Shown: positions 25,678 through 34,478 of the stretch, piece after piece
Layout: every line of letters starts with the position of its first letter
Numbering within the stretch: the stretch's first letter is position 1
Assembly (NCBI GenBank): GCA_002390705.1
Contig: DGQA01000005.1
Coordinates: 183,522 to 247,521 of the forward strand
Length of the DNA stretch: 64,000 nt
From: Actinobacteria bacterium UBA4426
Lineage (GTDB): Bacteria > Actinomycetota > Actinomycetes > S36-B12
Reading direction: 5' to 3'
Translations under genes and position numbers: made by a program
Notes under the pieces: generated by a model
What the model was told of the DNA's origin: nothing
The model's input: only the letters and a program-made list of their open reading frames with translations
Databases searched by the model: none

Positions 25678-26430
25678 GTGGAAAAGCTGTTTGATTTACG
25701 TGGCAAAGTGGCTCTCGTCACGGGGGGCAGTCGAGGACTCGGTAGGGTCATGGCCGAAGGATTTGCCCATCATGGGGCAGATGTGGTGATTGCCAGTCGC
25801 AAATTAGAAGCGTGCGAAGAAGTGGCCTCCAGCATTCGCCAGTCCACTGGACGCCGCGCTATAGGGGTTGGAGCGCACGTAGGGCGATGGCCTGAACTTG
25901 ACCAATTAGTTGAGACTTGCTACCAGGAATTCGGGTCAATCGATATTTTAGTGAACAACGCGGGCATGTCGCCTATATACGACACGGTTGATTCGGTAAC
26001 CGAGGAACTTTTTGACAAGGTGCTCGACGTCAATCTCAAGGGGCCGTTTCGATTAGCCGCTCTCGTTGGGACACGGATGGCGGCCCTCAATGGAGGCAGT
26101 ATTATCAATATTTCCAGCGTCGGAGCGATCCATCCGCGCCCCTCAACTTTGCCATACGCCGCAGCAAAGGCCGGCCTCAACGCCATTACCGTCGGCCTTG
26201 CCCATGCCTTTGGCCCGACAGTTCGGGTAAATGCAATCATGGCGGGTACCTTTATGACTGATGTGAGCTCTGCTTGGGACCCCGACATGTTTGCACAGCG
26301 AGCACGTGGTTTCGCATTGGAACGTGGGGGACAACCTGACGAAATCTTAGGATCGGCCCTTTACTTGGCTAGCGAGGCGTCAAGTTACACAACCGGATCA
26401 CTTTTGACGGTCGACGGCGGCCAGCCATAG
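25678..26430 (+). CDS. Short-chain dehydrogenase/reductase
   Basis: A 250-residue classical SDR. It has VALVTGGSRGLGRVMAEGF (cofactor loop), DILVNNAGMSP, the catalytic Ser in INISSVGAIHP and the YAAAK pair in LPYAAAKAGLNAIT. The C-terminus is SSYTTGSLLTVDGGQP. GTG 25678 has GAGGAG four bases before it, which decides against the TTG at 25666. The Arg and Ser after GG in the first loop hint at NADP. It likely oxidises or reduces an alcohol or hydroxyacyl-CoA in the surrounding pathway. Confidence 0.83.
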   Translation: MEKLFDLRGKVALVTGGSRGLGRVMAEGFAHHGADVVIASRKLEACEEVASSIRQSTGRRAIGVGAHVGRWPELDQLVETCYQEFGSIDILVNNAGMSPIYDTVDSVTEELFDKVLDVNLKGPFRLAALVGTRMAALNGGSIINISSVGAIHPRPSTLPYAAAKAGLNAITVGLAHAFGPTVRVNAIMAGTFMTDVSSAWDPDMFAQRARGFALERGGQPDEILGSALYLASEASSYTTGSLLTVDGGQP

Positions 26431-26438
26431 GCAAAAAA

Positions 26439-27647
26439 CTATCTGCTGATCACACCGCTCTGCGCCAAGAACTGTATTCGGTCCTCGTCAAATCCAAGGA
26501 AATCCCGTAACACTTCTTTAGTGTGCTGGCCAATTTCCGGAACTCCGTCGTACTCGGGACCCGAATACGAGGACACATGCAAGATCGGGCCGGGCATTTT
26601 GACCTTGCCAAGGAGGTCACTCCCGGTCAAATCAACCAGAGTTCGCTCGGAAAAGTGGGGGTCTTCGGTGACGTCACGGGCATCGTTTACTCCCGCCGCG
26701 ACGACGTTGTGGCTTTCCAAAATTGCAAGAATCTCCTTGCGAGGCTGGGTCTGAACCCACTCTGACACAATTTTTTGCATGTCCTCGTTATGTTCCATAC
26801 GGGCAGCATTGGTGGCGTATCGCGGGTCCTTAATAATGTCCGGACGGTCCATTGCCTCAAAAAGTCGCACCGCAATTGTCTGAGATGACGCGGCAATCGA
26901 AAGCCACTTCCCGTCCTTCGCTTGAAAAATTCCTCGCGGAGAGGCAGAGCCGGTCCCATTTCCCACTCTTTCTTGGATCGCTCCGTTACCCGTCCACTGC
27001 AAGATGATGTCGCCAATTATAAACATTAGGGGTTCATACAGCGCGACATCCACGACATCTCCGACCCCTGTGCGGCCGCGATTAAACAGAGCCATGGCGG
27101 TTCCGAATGCGGCCGAAATCCCGGCTATGGAATCAGCAAATCCAAACGGGGGCGAGGTGGGTGGCGTCGAGGGCCACCCATTGATGTAGGCGTACCCGCT
27201 GGAAGTTTCCGCCACCGTTCCAAAGCCGGGACGTTCACTATACGGACCGGTCTGGCCGAATCCCGAGACTCTCGTCATGACTACCCCAGGATTTAGTGAA
27301 CTCAAAATGTCGTAACCCAGCCCCCAAGCCTCCATGCGCCCGGGTCGAAACGATTCGAGAACGACATCCACGTGTGGTACAAGGTCATGCACAATTTCTC
27401 TCCCGTCTTCGGATCTCAGATCAATACCGAGCGAGCGTTTGCCTGAATTCAACCGAGAAAACCCGAGCGACAAGCCATTTTTAAAGGGGGACCATTGACG
27501 CGCAAAATCGCCTGCCACGGGGTCTTCCACTTTAATAACCGTTGCACCGAAGTCCCGCATCATCCGCCCACATGTCGGCGCCGCGTACATGGAACTTAGC
27601 TCAAGAACAGTAACTCCATGGAGTGGACCTTTGGCATCATTTTCCAT
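26439..27647 (-). CDS. Class III CoA transferase (CaiB/BaiF family)
   Basis: A 402-residue protein. It has LHGVTVLELSSMYAAPTCGR at the start, IKVEDPVAGDFARQW, LNSGKRSLGIDLRSEDGREI, and the catalytic Asp in FGFADSIAGISAAFGTAMAL near residue 172. The family moves CoA between carboxylic acids through an aspartyl-CoA anhydride. The ATG shares one base with the stop of the aldehyde dehydrogenase (TGATG), and GGAGA lies just before it, so translation is coupled. It would activate the acid formed by the aldehyde dehydrogenase without ATP. Confidence 0.84.
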   Translation of the reverse strand: MENDAKGPLHGVTVLELSSMYAAPTCGRMMRDFGATVIKVEDPVAGDFARQWSPFKNGLSLGFSRLNSGKRSLGIDLRSEDGREIVHDLVPHVDVVLESFRPGRMEAWGLGYDILSSLNPGVVMTRVSGFGQTGPYSERPGFGTVAETSSGYAYINGWPSTPPTSPPFGFADSIAGISAAFGTAMALFNRGRTGVGDVVDVALYEPLMFIIGDIILQWTGNGAIQERVGNGTGSASPRGIFQAKDGKWLSIAASSQTIAVRLFEAMDRPDIIKDPRYATNAARMEHNEDMQKIVSEWVQTQPRKEILAILESHNVVAAGVNDARDVTEDPHFSERTLVDLTGSDLLGKVKMPGPILHVSSYSGPEYDGVPEIGQHTKEVLRDFLGFDEDRIQFLAQSGVISR

Positions 27648-29125
27648 CAGGTTCTCCACTGTAGGTGTTGGGGTTCAAGGTATTCTGAGATCCCCCACTC
27701 ACCAATCTCTCGGCCGATTCCTGATCGCTTGAAGCCGCCGAATGGCGCATCAGGTCGCATGTTGCCGCCACCGTTAATCCAGACGGTGCCTGACCGAATC
27801 CGCGTAGCCATCTCGCGAGCGTGATCCACATTGGGCGCATAGATATTAGCGGCAAGGCCGTAGTTGGTGGAGTTTGCAATCATGATTGCTTCTTCGTCAT
27901 TTTTGAAGGGAAGAATGACGGCAACGGGACCAAATATTTCTTCCTGACACGCCGTTGCCGTGTACGGCAGGTCACCGAGGAGCACTGGATTCACAAAATA
28001 GCCTTTTTCAGGAAGCGGAGTGTCCACCCCAAAGAGCACTCGACCACCTTCGGCGGGGGCGCCGTCAATAAAGGACCGCACTCGTGCCCGGTGATCAGGG
28101 CGAATCATGGGCCCGATGTTTGTGGTGGGATCCCATGGGTCACCCACCTTCATCTGGTCAAAGGCTTTGGCGCCCGCGGCTAAAAACCTATCCATGAGGC
28201 TTTCGTGAACCATGATTCGAGCAAGAGCAGCGCACCCTTGCCCTCCGTTGCGCGACCATCGCAAATGCATTTCCACGGCGAATGATTCGACATCGGATCC
28301 TTCAAGAACAATGTTCGGTGATTTACCACCTAGTTCCAACGTCACGTCCCTAATTCCCAAGGCCGCCTGTTGCATGATTTTCTCGCCAACCATGTCCGAG
28401 CCGGTAAAGGAAACCTTGTCTACTCCGTTGTTCGTTGTAAGTCGCATGCCCACTTCCGGACCACCGATGACAACGTTGAAGACACCATCAGGGATGCCCG
28501 CTTCTTTGGCGAGTTCCCCTAGGAACAACGTAGTAAGTGGGGTACGCGAAGACGGCAGGAGTACCACAGTGCACCCAGCTGCCATGGCGGCACCAAACTT
28601 GAAAATCGCCAAATTAAGCGGATAGTTGTATCCAGTAATACACGCGACAACTCCCACAGGCAAATAATTGACGTGGCTGTGAGTGGGTACAGGATCGTTC
28701 CACGGCCCAAGATCAATTGTTCGATCCTTGAGCGCCGCCTCTGCCTGCCAACGCAGATGTACAAGTCCCAATTTTACCTGCATAAATTCGGCAAGCGCCA
28801 CGGGTGTTCCGACTTCGTTTACAATTGAGGCGAGCAATTCAGGGATATGCGCCTCTAAGACATCGCAGAAGCGATGTAGGACACGTGACCGCTCCTCGCG
28901 AGAGGATCGCGACCAAGGGTCAAAGGCCCGTTGAGCAGCTTCAACTGCCTGATCTACCTGATCAACGGATGCTCCACGGACATTAGTGAGCACCTCTTCG
29001 GTGGAGGGATTCACGACCTCAATTGACTCGCCCTCCCCGGCAACAAACGCCCCACCAATCAGGAGATCACGTGCAGTCGGTATCCATTCTCGTCCCGGAG
29101 TACTCGCGCTGTGTTGCGTATTCAT
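27647..29125 (-). CDS. Aldehyde dehydrogenase
   Basis: A 492-residue NAD(P)-dependent dehydrogenase. It has VACITGYNYPLNLAIFKFGA, SFTGSDMVGEKIM, the catalytic Glu in VTLELGGKSPNIVLEG and the nucleophilic Cys in NGGQGCAALARIMVHE. The C-terminal FGGFKRSGIGREIGEWGI is standard. It oxidises an aldehyde to the acid, which the next two activation systems (CoA transferase, acyl-CoA synthetase) could take up. The frame is open to 29206, but ATG 29125 is used because the conserved fold starts about 18 residues later and GGGAAAGG lies upstream. Confidence 0.86.
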   Translation of the reverse strand: MNTQHSASTPGREWIPTARDLLIGGAFVAGEGESIEVVNPSTEEVLTNVRGASVDQVDQAVEAAQRAFDPWSRSSREERSRVLHRFCDVLEAHIPELLASIVNEVGTPVALAEFMQVKLGLVHLRWQAEAALKDRTIDLGPWNDPVPTHSHVNYLPVGVVACITGYNYPLNLAIFKFGAAMAAGCTVVLLPSSRTPLTTLFLGELAKEAGIPDGVFNVVIGGPEVGMRLTTNNGVDKVSFTGSDMVGEKIMQQAALGIRDVTLELGGKSPNIVLEGSDVESFAVEMHLRWSRNGGQGCAALARIMVHESLMDRFLAAGAKAFDQMKVGDPWDPTTNIGPMIRPDHRARVRSFIDGAPAEGGRVLFGVDTPLPEKGYFVNPVLLGDLPYTATACQEEIFGPVAVILPFKNDEEAIMIANSTNYGLAANIYAPNVDHAREMATRIRSGTVWINGGGNMRPDAPFGGFKRSGIGREIGEWGISEYLEPQHLQWRT

Positions 29126-29168
29126 GACTAACACCTTTCCCTGTAGTGAACTGTCTCTGAATTTTGGT

Positions 29169-30335
29169 TTAGTAACTTCTCGGCAGACCCAACGAATGCT
29201 CAGCAATATAGTTGAGGACCATTTCCTGGCTAATCGGCGCGATTCGATTCAAGCGAGACTCACGGAAATATCGCTCGGCATTGTATTCCTTGGCATACCC
29301 ATACCCACCGAGGACATTGATTGCCATGTCGGCCGCATTGAAGCCCGCTTCTGAAGCTAAGTATTTGGCTTCGTTGGCTTCCTTGCCGCAGGGAATATCC
29401 TGATCCACCATCCAGGCGGTTTTCTGACAAATGGCTTCAGCCGCATCTATTCTGATTTGTGCTAAGGCGATTTGATGGGAGATTGCTTGGTTCTGCCCGA
29501 TCGGGCGACCAAAAACCACTCGGTCGTTCGCATACTGTGTTGCTAGGCGAATTGATGCTTTACCAATTCCCAGTGCCGCATTTGCTGCAACAACCCGCTC
29601 GGCGTTGAGTCCCACCATAATAGCGCGGAATCCCCTACCGACCTCCCCGATTACGTCTTCGTCGGAGACAAACAAGTCGTCAATAAACAGCTCATTCGTG
29701 TCGATTGCATTGCGACCCATTTTCTTGATCGGGCGAATTTCAATGCTCTTACGATCCATAGGGGCAAAAAACATTGTGAGGCCATCTGTCCTTTTTGATA
29801 CCTCATTGAGGGGTTGTGTGCGAGCGAGGATAAACATGCGCTCAGCTTCTTGGGCTTTGGTAATCCACGTCTTCTTCCCGCTCAGGAGAAATCCGCCTTC
29901 AACCTTTCGAGCGAACGTTGTCATGTTCAAGGTATCGGTTCCCGCATCCGGCTCAGTTACCGCAAATGAGACGTGTAACTCACCTGTCACTACCCTAGGA
30001 AAGTATTTTTCCTTCATCGCTTGGGTTCCGTAGCGGACCATAGACTCGAAACCGAACATGCCAATATGGACCGCACTGCAGCCGTTCATTCCCGCACCAG
30101 AAGCCGCAATTTCCTGCTCAACAATGCACACCTCTTGAACGCCGGCGCCCCCTCCCCCAAATTCTTCGGGGATGGTCAACCCCAGCCAGCCGGCATCTGC
30201 AACGGCCTTATAGAACTCCCACGGAAATTCCTTGTTTTCGTCATGCTCCTGCCAGTATGTGTCGTCGAACTTGGAACACATCTGACGAACAGATTGCCTA
30301 ATCTCTTCATACTCCGCTAACTCTGTGAAGTCCAC
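29169..30335 (-). CDS. Acyl-CoA dehydrogenase (C-terminal GLPRSY type)
   Basis: A 388-residue flavoprotein from a GTG with AAGGAG six bases upstream. It has VSFAVTEPDAGTDTLNMTTF, LSGKKTWITKAQEAERMFIL and INVLGGYGYAKEYNAERYFR. The end is RIAPISQEMVLNYIAEHSLG then LPRSY, without the YEGT Glu motif. This C-terminal form belongs to a distinct acyl-CoA dehydrogenase subgroup often found with terpenoid, steroid or aromatic acid genes. It lies between the acyl-CoA synthetase and aldehyde dehydrogenase genes on the same strand and probably acts on the acyl-CoA that those two enzymes supply. Confidence 0.83.
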   Translation of the reverse strand: MDFTELAEYEEIRQSVRQMCSKFDDTYWQEHDENKEFPWEFYKAVADAGWLGLTIPEEFGGGGAGVQEVCIVEQEIAASGAGMNGCSAVHIGMFGFESMVRYGTQAMKEKYFPRVVTGELHVSFAVTEPDAGTDTLNMTTFARKVEGGFLLSGKKTWITKAQEAERMFILARTQPLNEVSKRTDGLTMFFAPMDRKSIEIRPIKKMGRNAIDTNELFIDDLFVSDEDVIGEVGRGFRAIMVGLNAERVVAANAALGIGKASIRLATQYANDRVVFGRPIGQNQAISHQIALAQIRIDAAEAICQKTAWMVDQDIPCGKEANEAKYLASEAGFNAADMAINVLGGYGYAKEYNAERYFRESRLNRIAPISQEMVLNYIAEHSLGLPRSY

Positions 30336-30374
30336 TTGCTTCTCCTTGATCCCTACTCGGGTTGTTGACTCGAA

Positions 30375-32009
30375 TTACACCGTGGTTCTGTCATGCGTAT
30401 TTGGTGTTATTCCTTCCTCGCGCAATACTGATTTTTGAATTTTCTCTGAAGGTGTCCGTGGTAACGCGTCCACAAATCGCATGAATCGCGGTATTGCGAA
30501 CTCTGGTATTCGACCCTTGCAGAAGCCCCAGATTTCCTTGGGATCCACATCCCCATTCGTGACGACTACCGCCATGACTTCATCCTCACCAGCTTCAGAT
30601 TCTGCAGCAACTGCAATGACTGCACATTCAGTTACCGTGGCATGAGACAAAACAGCCTGCTCAACCTCGTAAGAACTAATATTTTCACCCCTTCGGCGCA
30701 GAGCGTCCTTGTAGCGATCAACAAAGTAGTACCAACCATCGGTATCGCGCTTCAGCGCATCACCCGTATGGAACCAAAGATTCCGCCAAGCCTCCGCGGT
30801 GCGATCGTCCATGCCGTAATAACCGAGGCTACATGTCCAGGGAAATTTTGGACGGATCACAAGTTCACCAATTTCACCCACAGGTACTTCTTCATCTGTG
30901 TCCGGGTTTACCAGCCTAATCTCAAAAAAATCTCTCGCGAGGAGCCCCGCGGCGCCTGGTGGTCGATCTTCACCATATGGTGAAAGAATAGGGGCAGACG
31001 TTTCGGTAAGTCCGAACACTTCCACGAACGCCTCTACGTCATAGCGGTCCTTAAACTCTGACAAGATGCTACTGGCAGTCGGCGCAGCAAACACACAACG
31101 CAAGGGGTTATCCGAATCCGTTGCTCGCGAATCCTGTTTCCAGATGAAGTCCATCATCACACCAATCAAATTCGTGACCGTCACACCTTCTTCGCGAATC
31201 TGGTCAACCCAACGACTCGCACTAAACTTGGAGCGAATCACAAGTTTTGCCCCGGCTACAAGGGCGGGGTAGGCCGCCATAAATTGTGCATTTCCGTGAA
31301 AAAGTGGCGTCACCGTCATGTAGGTGTCTTTGTGAGTCAATCGAGTGAGAGAAACAACTTCGTCAGCAAAAAAATACATCTGGGCATGAGGCATAGCGAC
31401 CCCCTTCGACGGCCCAGTCGTGCCCGAAGTGAAAAATATGGACGCTAAGTCCTGTGCGGCTGGGATGGGAAACGACTCGGGAGCCACATCAAGTAGATTT
31501 TGCCATTCACTTGCGCTCCATCCTGTCTCCTGCAATTGCTGGATAGATTCCTGCGCCTGCCCTTTGTCAATCACCCAAAAGTGCTCAATACTGGGGAACT
31601 CAGTTCTCAGTTGTACAAAACGGTGAGCGAGATGGTCGTCAATCACGGCGAATTTAGGGTTCGTGACATGTACTTGATGCCGGAGAAACTCACCTTCATA
31701 CGCGGTATTGATCGGGACTTGAACCAGTCCTGATATCGCGGTTCCCAGCCACGTGCGGACAAAAGCAGAAGAATTGGCTGCCATGATCAGCACCCGATCC
31801 CCTGAGAGCGCCCCGCGTTCGTAGATACCTGCCGCTATGGATTGCGCTTCCCTGCGGATTTCGCCGTATGTCACCCGCAGACCTTCTTCAGGGGCGATAA
31901 GAAACACTTCGTCGGGAGTCTGTTTTGAACGACTCTCCAAAACGTGGGCTAGTGTCCAGTCCGTTCGATCTGGGAAGGTGGGGACTAGATCTGTATATGT
32001 GCGCGTCAT
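30375..32009 (-). CDS. AMP-binding acyl-CoA synthetase
   Basis: A 544-residue ANL-family ligase. The P-loop-like motif is SIFFTSGTTGPSKGVAMPH near residue 190, the adenine motif VFGLTETSAPI, the hinge region WFHTGDALKRDTDGWYYFVD then RYKDALRRRGENISSYEVE, and the catalytic Lys in TPSEKIQKSVL near the end. It forms an acyl-AMP and then an acyl-CoA. It is probably the first activation step for the imported or oxidised acid. A class III CoA transferase lies in the same operon, so two activation routes exist. Confidence 0.86.
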   Translation of the reverse strand: MTRTYTDLVPTFPDRTDWTLAHVLESRSKQTPDEVFLIAPEEGLRVTYGEIRREAQSIAAGIYERGALSGDRVLIMAANSSAFVRTWLGTAISGLVQVPINTAYEGEFLRHQVHVTNPKFAVIDDHLAHRFVQLRTEFPSIEHFWVIDKGQAQESIQQLQETGWSASEWQNLLDVAPESFPIPAAQDLASIFFTSGTTGPSKGVAMPHAQMYFFADEVVSLTRLTHKDTYMTVTPLFHGNAQFMAAYPALVAGAKLVIRSKFSASRWVDQIREEGVTVTNLIGVMMDFIWKQDSRATDSDNPLRCVFAAPTASSILSEFKDRYDVEAFVEVFGLTETSAPILSPYGEDRPPGAAGLLARDFFEIRLVNPDTDEEVPVGEIGELVIRPKFPWTCSLGYYGMDDRTAEAWRNLWFHTGDALKRDTDGWYYFVDRYKDALRRRGENISSYEVEQAVLSHATVTECAVIAVAAESEAGEDEVMAVVVTNGDVDPKEIWGFCKGRIPEFAIPRFMRFVDALPRTPSEKIQKSVLREEGITPNTHDRTTV

Positions 32010-32050
32010 TTGGACCCGACTTCATATAAATTCACTTACTGCGACCCCAC

Positions 32051-33070
32051 TTAGATTTTGTTGCGCGGAGGGATGGCTGTGATAGTTGGCACAATCTCGC
32101 GCCCGATGCGCCGGATCGCCGCAACGGTTTCATCCACATTCATTGTTGGCCATTGAGGGCGAACAAGTAGAGGGTCTACCGGAAGTTCGGTAACCAATTT
32201 GACCAACTGTTCCGTCACTTGGTCCGGGGTTCCCACGACAGCATGGTCCTCCACTGCCTTCGCGAATTCATTCTTAAGGTCAGCGTTGGCCATGACGTCA
32301 AGACCCTTTTCTAGATAAGTGAGGTAGCGCCCTTGGGCAACGCGAGCAAATTCCAATAGAGCCTCGTCCTTGGTGTCAGCAACCATAATGTTGCGCCGCA
32401 AAGGTTGAGCTGTGAAGGGTTTCCCTCGTTCGGCGAAACCTTCTGCAACAACGGTAAACCGCTCACGTACCTCTGGGACGGGGGTTTCTGGTGGACATGC
32501 GTAACCATCACCATATTTACCTGCGCGGATTGCGCCTGGTAGCGAATGGGCTCCCACCCAAATGGGCAGATGTTCCTGTACTGGTTTTAGATGAGGACGA
32601 ACATTTTCCAGCGTGAAGTACTTTCCATGATAGGTAACCTCGTCTTGGGTCCAGAGCATACGCAGGAGCTCAAGGATTTCATTCATTCTTCCCGCTCGTT
32701 CTTTGAACGGGATTCCCAAATAGCCAAACTCCTCAGCGCGGTAGCCCAAGCCTAATCCGGCAACTAAACGTCCCTCTGTCACAACGTCTAGGGTTGCTAA
32801 TTCTTCAGCCAGCATTACGGGATGATAGAGAGGGGCAATCATTATTTGAGTCGCAAGTCGAACGTCTGAATTTACCTCGGCCGCTAATCGTGCCAGCAGC
32901 GGCACGGGCTGCAGCCAACGAAGATCGCCATAGAGAAAGTGCTGGCCGATAACGATGTAGGTGAACCCACTGTCCTGTGCCTCGTGGGTAATTCTGACTA
33001 CATCCCGAAATTGTTGGGCGGGTGAGACTGAGGCTGGAACATCACTAAGAAGCAATCCCATGGCGACCAT
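32051..33070 (-). CDS. LLM-class flavin-dependent oxidoreductase
   Basis: A 339-residue luciferase-like TIM-barrel protein. It has RITHEAQDSGFTYIVIGQHF near the start, VRLATQIMIAPLYHPVMLAE, LATLDVVTEGRLVAGLGLGY and LPIWVGAHSLPGAIR. The family uses FMN with a reductase or F420, as monooxygenases or dehydrogenases. F420 use is common in actinobacteria but cannot be proved from this sequence. AAGGAA precedes the ATG. It leads the minus-strand operon with the acyl-CoA synthetase and others. Members often open rings by Baeyer-Villiger-type oxidation or act on cyclic ketones. Confidence 0.82.
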   Translation of the reverse strand: MVAMGLLLSDVPASVSPAQQFRDVVRITHEAQDSGFTYIVIGQHFLYGDLRWLQPVPLLARLAAEVNSDVRLATQIMIAPLYHPVMLAEELATLDVVTEGRLVAGLGLGYRAEEFGYLGIPFKERAGRMNEILELLRMLWTQDEVTYHGKYFTLENVRPHLKPVQEHLPIWVGAHSLPGAIRAGKYGDGYACPPETPVPEVRERFTVVAEGFAERGKPFTAQPLRRNIMVADTKDEALLEFARVAQGRYLTYLEKGLDVMANADLKNEFAKAVEDHAVVGTPDQVTEQLVKLVTELPVDPLLVRPQWPTMNVDETVAAIRRIGREIVPTITAIPPRNKI

Positions 33071-33334
33071 TATTAATTCCTTCCGTGCATTTGAGAATTG
33101 AGATTTAGATAAATCATCTTGTTACGAGTGGACCCTTTATCGGACTCATTACGGCTAGCTAATGCCAATTCTCGGGATCCACTGGCGTGCAGTGGAGTTG
33201 AAGTGACTTTTGCCTGCTGGCTTACCTCCTTGACCCACAAACAGCAAATTCATAACAATGATGATCCTAGAATACAAAGTCTACTGTGTCTTGCGATAAC
33301 TGCCCCAATCTGCGTTGGCTCTTGTCGGTAGCGA

Positions 33335-33835
33335 CTACTTGACTCGGGCAAATGGGGAAAACCGTGAAATTTCACGAGATGTCTCGGGCAAGTCGATTGA
33401 GCCTTCAATGAAGAGTCGTTTTTGTTGAATCCGGAGATCCCCATCAATTACAACCAATGTATCGTCGTAGCGCCCAACCAGCATGTGTGTCGTATTCGAG
33501 CGCATGAAGACGGCTTGGAAATAGGCGCGCGATTGAATATTGCCAGCAGCGTCTTCGCTCGCGATTACATTTGAAATGTAGTGCTTGGCTGCGCTCCAAT
33601 CGGCAGCCCAATTATTTTGATAAACCTGAAGAAAAGCGTCTAGGCCCTCATGTTCAGTACCGTTTATTGAGATGCCAATTTTGGGTCCGAGGAGTGACTG
33701 CAGTAAATGAAAATCGCCATTGTCAATTGCCCATGCGTACACGGCATACAAATGAGAAGCACGAACCACTAGGGAAACATCGCACGTGCGCCACTCGGAT
33801 TCATCGATAACCGGCGGCGAAATATGGTCACTCAT
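33335..33835 (-). CDS. SnoaL-like / NTF2-fold protein
   Basis: A 166-residue protein of the alpha-beta cone fold. It has LYAVYAWAIDNGDFHLLQSL near residues 29-48, then GLDAFLQVYQNNW and SAAKHYISNVIA (His in the cone) and RYDDTLVVIDGDLRIQQKRL at the end. Such proteins act as cyclases, isomerases, hydratases or dehydrogenase subunits in aromatic and steroid catabolism. It lies three bases after the PPOX-fold gene, so the two form an operon. Its catalytic residues cannot be assigned with confidence. Confidence 0.75.
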   Translation of the reverse strand: MSDHISPPVIDESEWRTCDVSLVVRASHLYAVYAWAIDNGDFHLLQSLLGPKIGISINGTEHEGLDAFLQVYQNNWAADWSAAKHYISNVIASEDAAGNIQSRAYFQAVFMRSNTTHMLVGRYDDTLVVIDGDLRIQQKRLFIEGSIDLPETSREISRFSPFARVK

Positions 33836-33838
33836 TTT

Positions 33839-34363
33839 TCATTCGTTCTTCTCCGCAGCTATCTTGGCTGGTCCGCCACGCCCATCACCCGGCATGCGGC
33901 GTGAATCATGACTGGACGAAATCCCCGCTGGGATTACCTGCAAGATTCGACGCTTCGGCGTGTCAAGTAGCCTCACGAAAGCCATCGGGTCAGCCGGCTG
34001 TAATCGCGCCCCAATTGTGTGCAACATGTTTTCAAATGTTTCTGAACCTGGCTCGTGAATCACCGCGACCCCCCGCACGGCAATCATTTGCCGCGCAGGT
34101 GTCTGTGTGCCAGCGTTACTCACGACAACCGTCACTCGAGGATCTTCGGCAAGGCATGCAACTTGGGGTCGATTCACAATTGAAGCGATCCAGAGGCATT
34201 CCTCGTGGTACACAAAGCTCATCACTACCCCAGATGGCCACCCACCTGATCGATTAAAGATAAAGGTGCATTCTGACTGTTGAGCGAATAAGACCTCTCG
34301 ATCTTTTGCCAACAAGGTCACGCCGGAAAGGTCGTCGACGTCATCGATCCCAAGTTTACCCAT
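33839..34363 (-). CDS. Pyridoxamine-5'-phosphate-oxidase-fold (PPOX) protein
   Basis: A 174-residue split-barrel protein. It has LLAKDREVLFAQQSECTFIF, GVVMSFVYHEECLWIASIV, NRPQVACLAEDPRVTVVVS and MIAVRGVAVIHEPG, the pattern of FMN- or F420-binding PPOX-family proteins. The C-terminal tail from residue 150 is polar and probably disordered (SSSHDSRRMPGDGRGG). It is the first gene of a two-gene unit with the SnoaL-like protein and is divergent from the thiolase gene across an inverted repeat. The reaction is unknown; these proteins reduce double bonds or oxidise cofactors. Confidence 0.75.
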   Translation of the reverse strand: MGKLGIDDVDDLSGVTLLAKDREVLFAQQSECTFIFNRSGGWPSGVVMSFVYHEECLWIASIVNRPQVACLAEDPRVTVVVSNAGTQTPARQMIAVRGVAVIHEPGSETFENMLHTIGARLQPADPMAFVRLLDTPKRRILQVIPAGISSSHDSRRMPGDGRGGPAKIAAEKNE

Positions 34364-34386
34364 TATGTATTCCTCTCCCTGCTTTT

Positions 34387-34413
34387 AATCTATGATATTG
34401 GTAGGTATAGATT
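34387..34413. promoter_or_regulatory. Inverted repeat AATCTAT-N13-ATAGATT in a divergent promoter region
   Basis: Perfect 7-bp arms at 34387-34393 and 34407-34413 lie between the divergent PPOX and thiolase genes. The left arm and spacer start (AATCTATGAT) also occur at 25598-25607 in another divergent region of the same catabolic cluster. A dimeric regulator site is likely. Confidence 0.45.
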
Positions 34414-34478
34414 CACACATGTTAAACCGCAAAATTACACCAAAATTATTCGTTCAAGTACCCACAACAGGAGAAACA

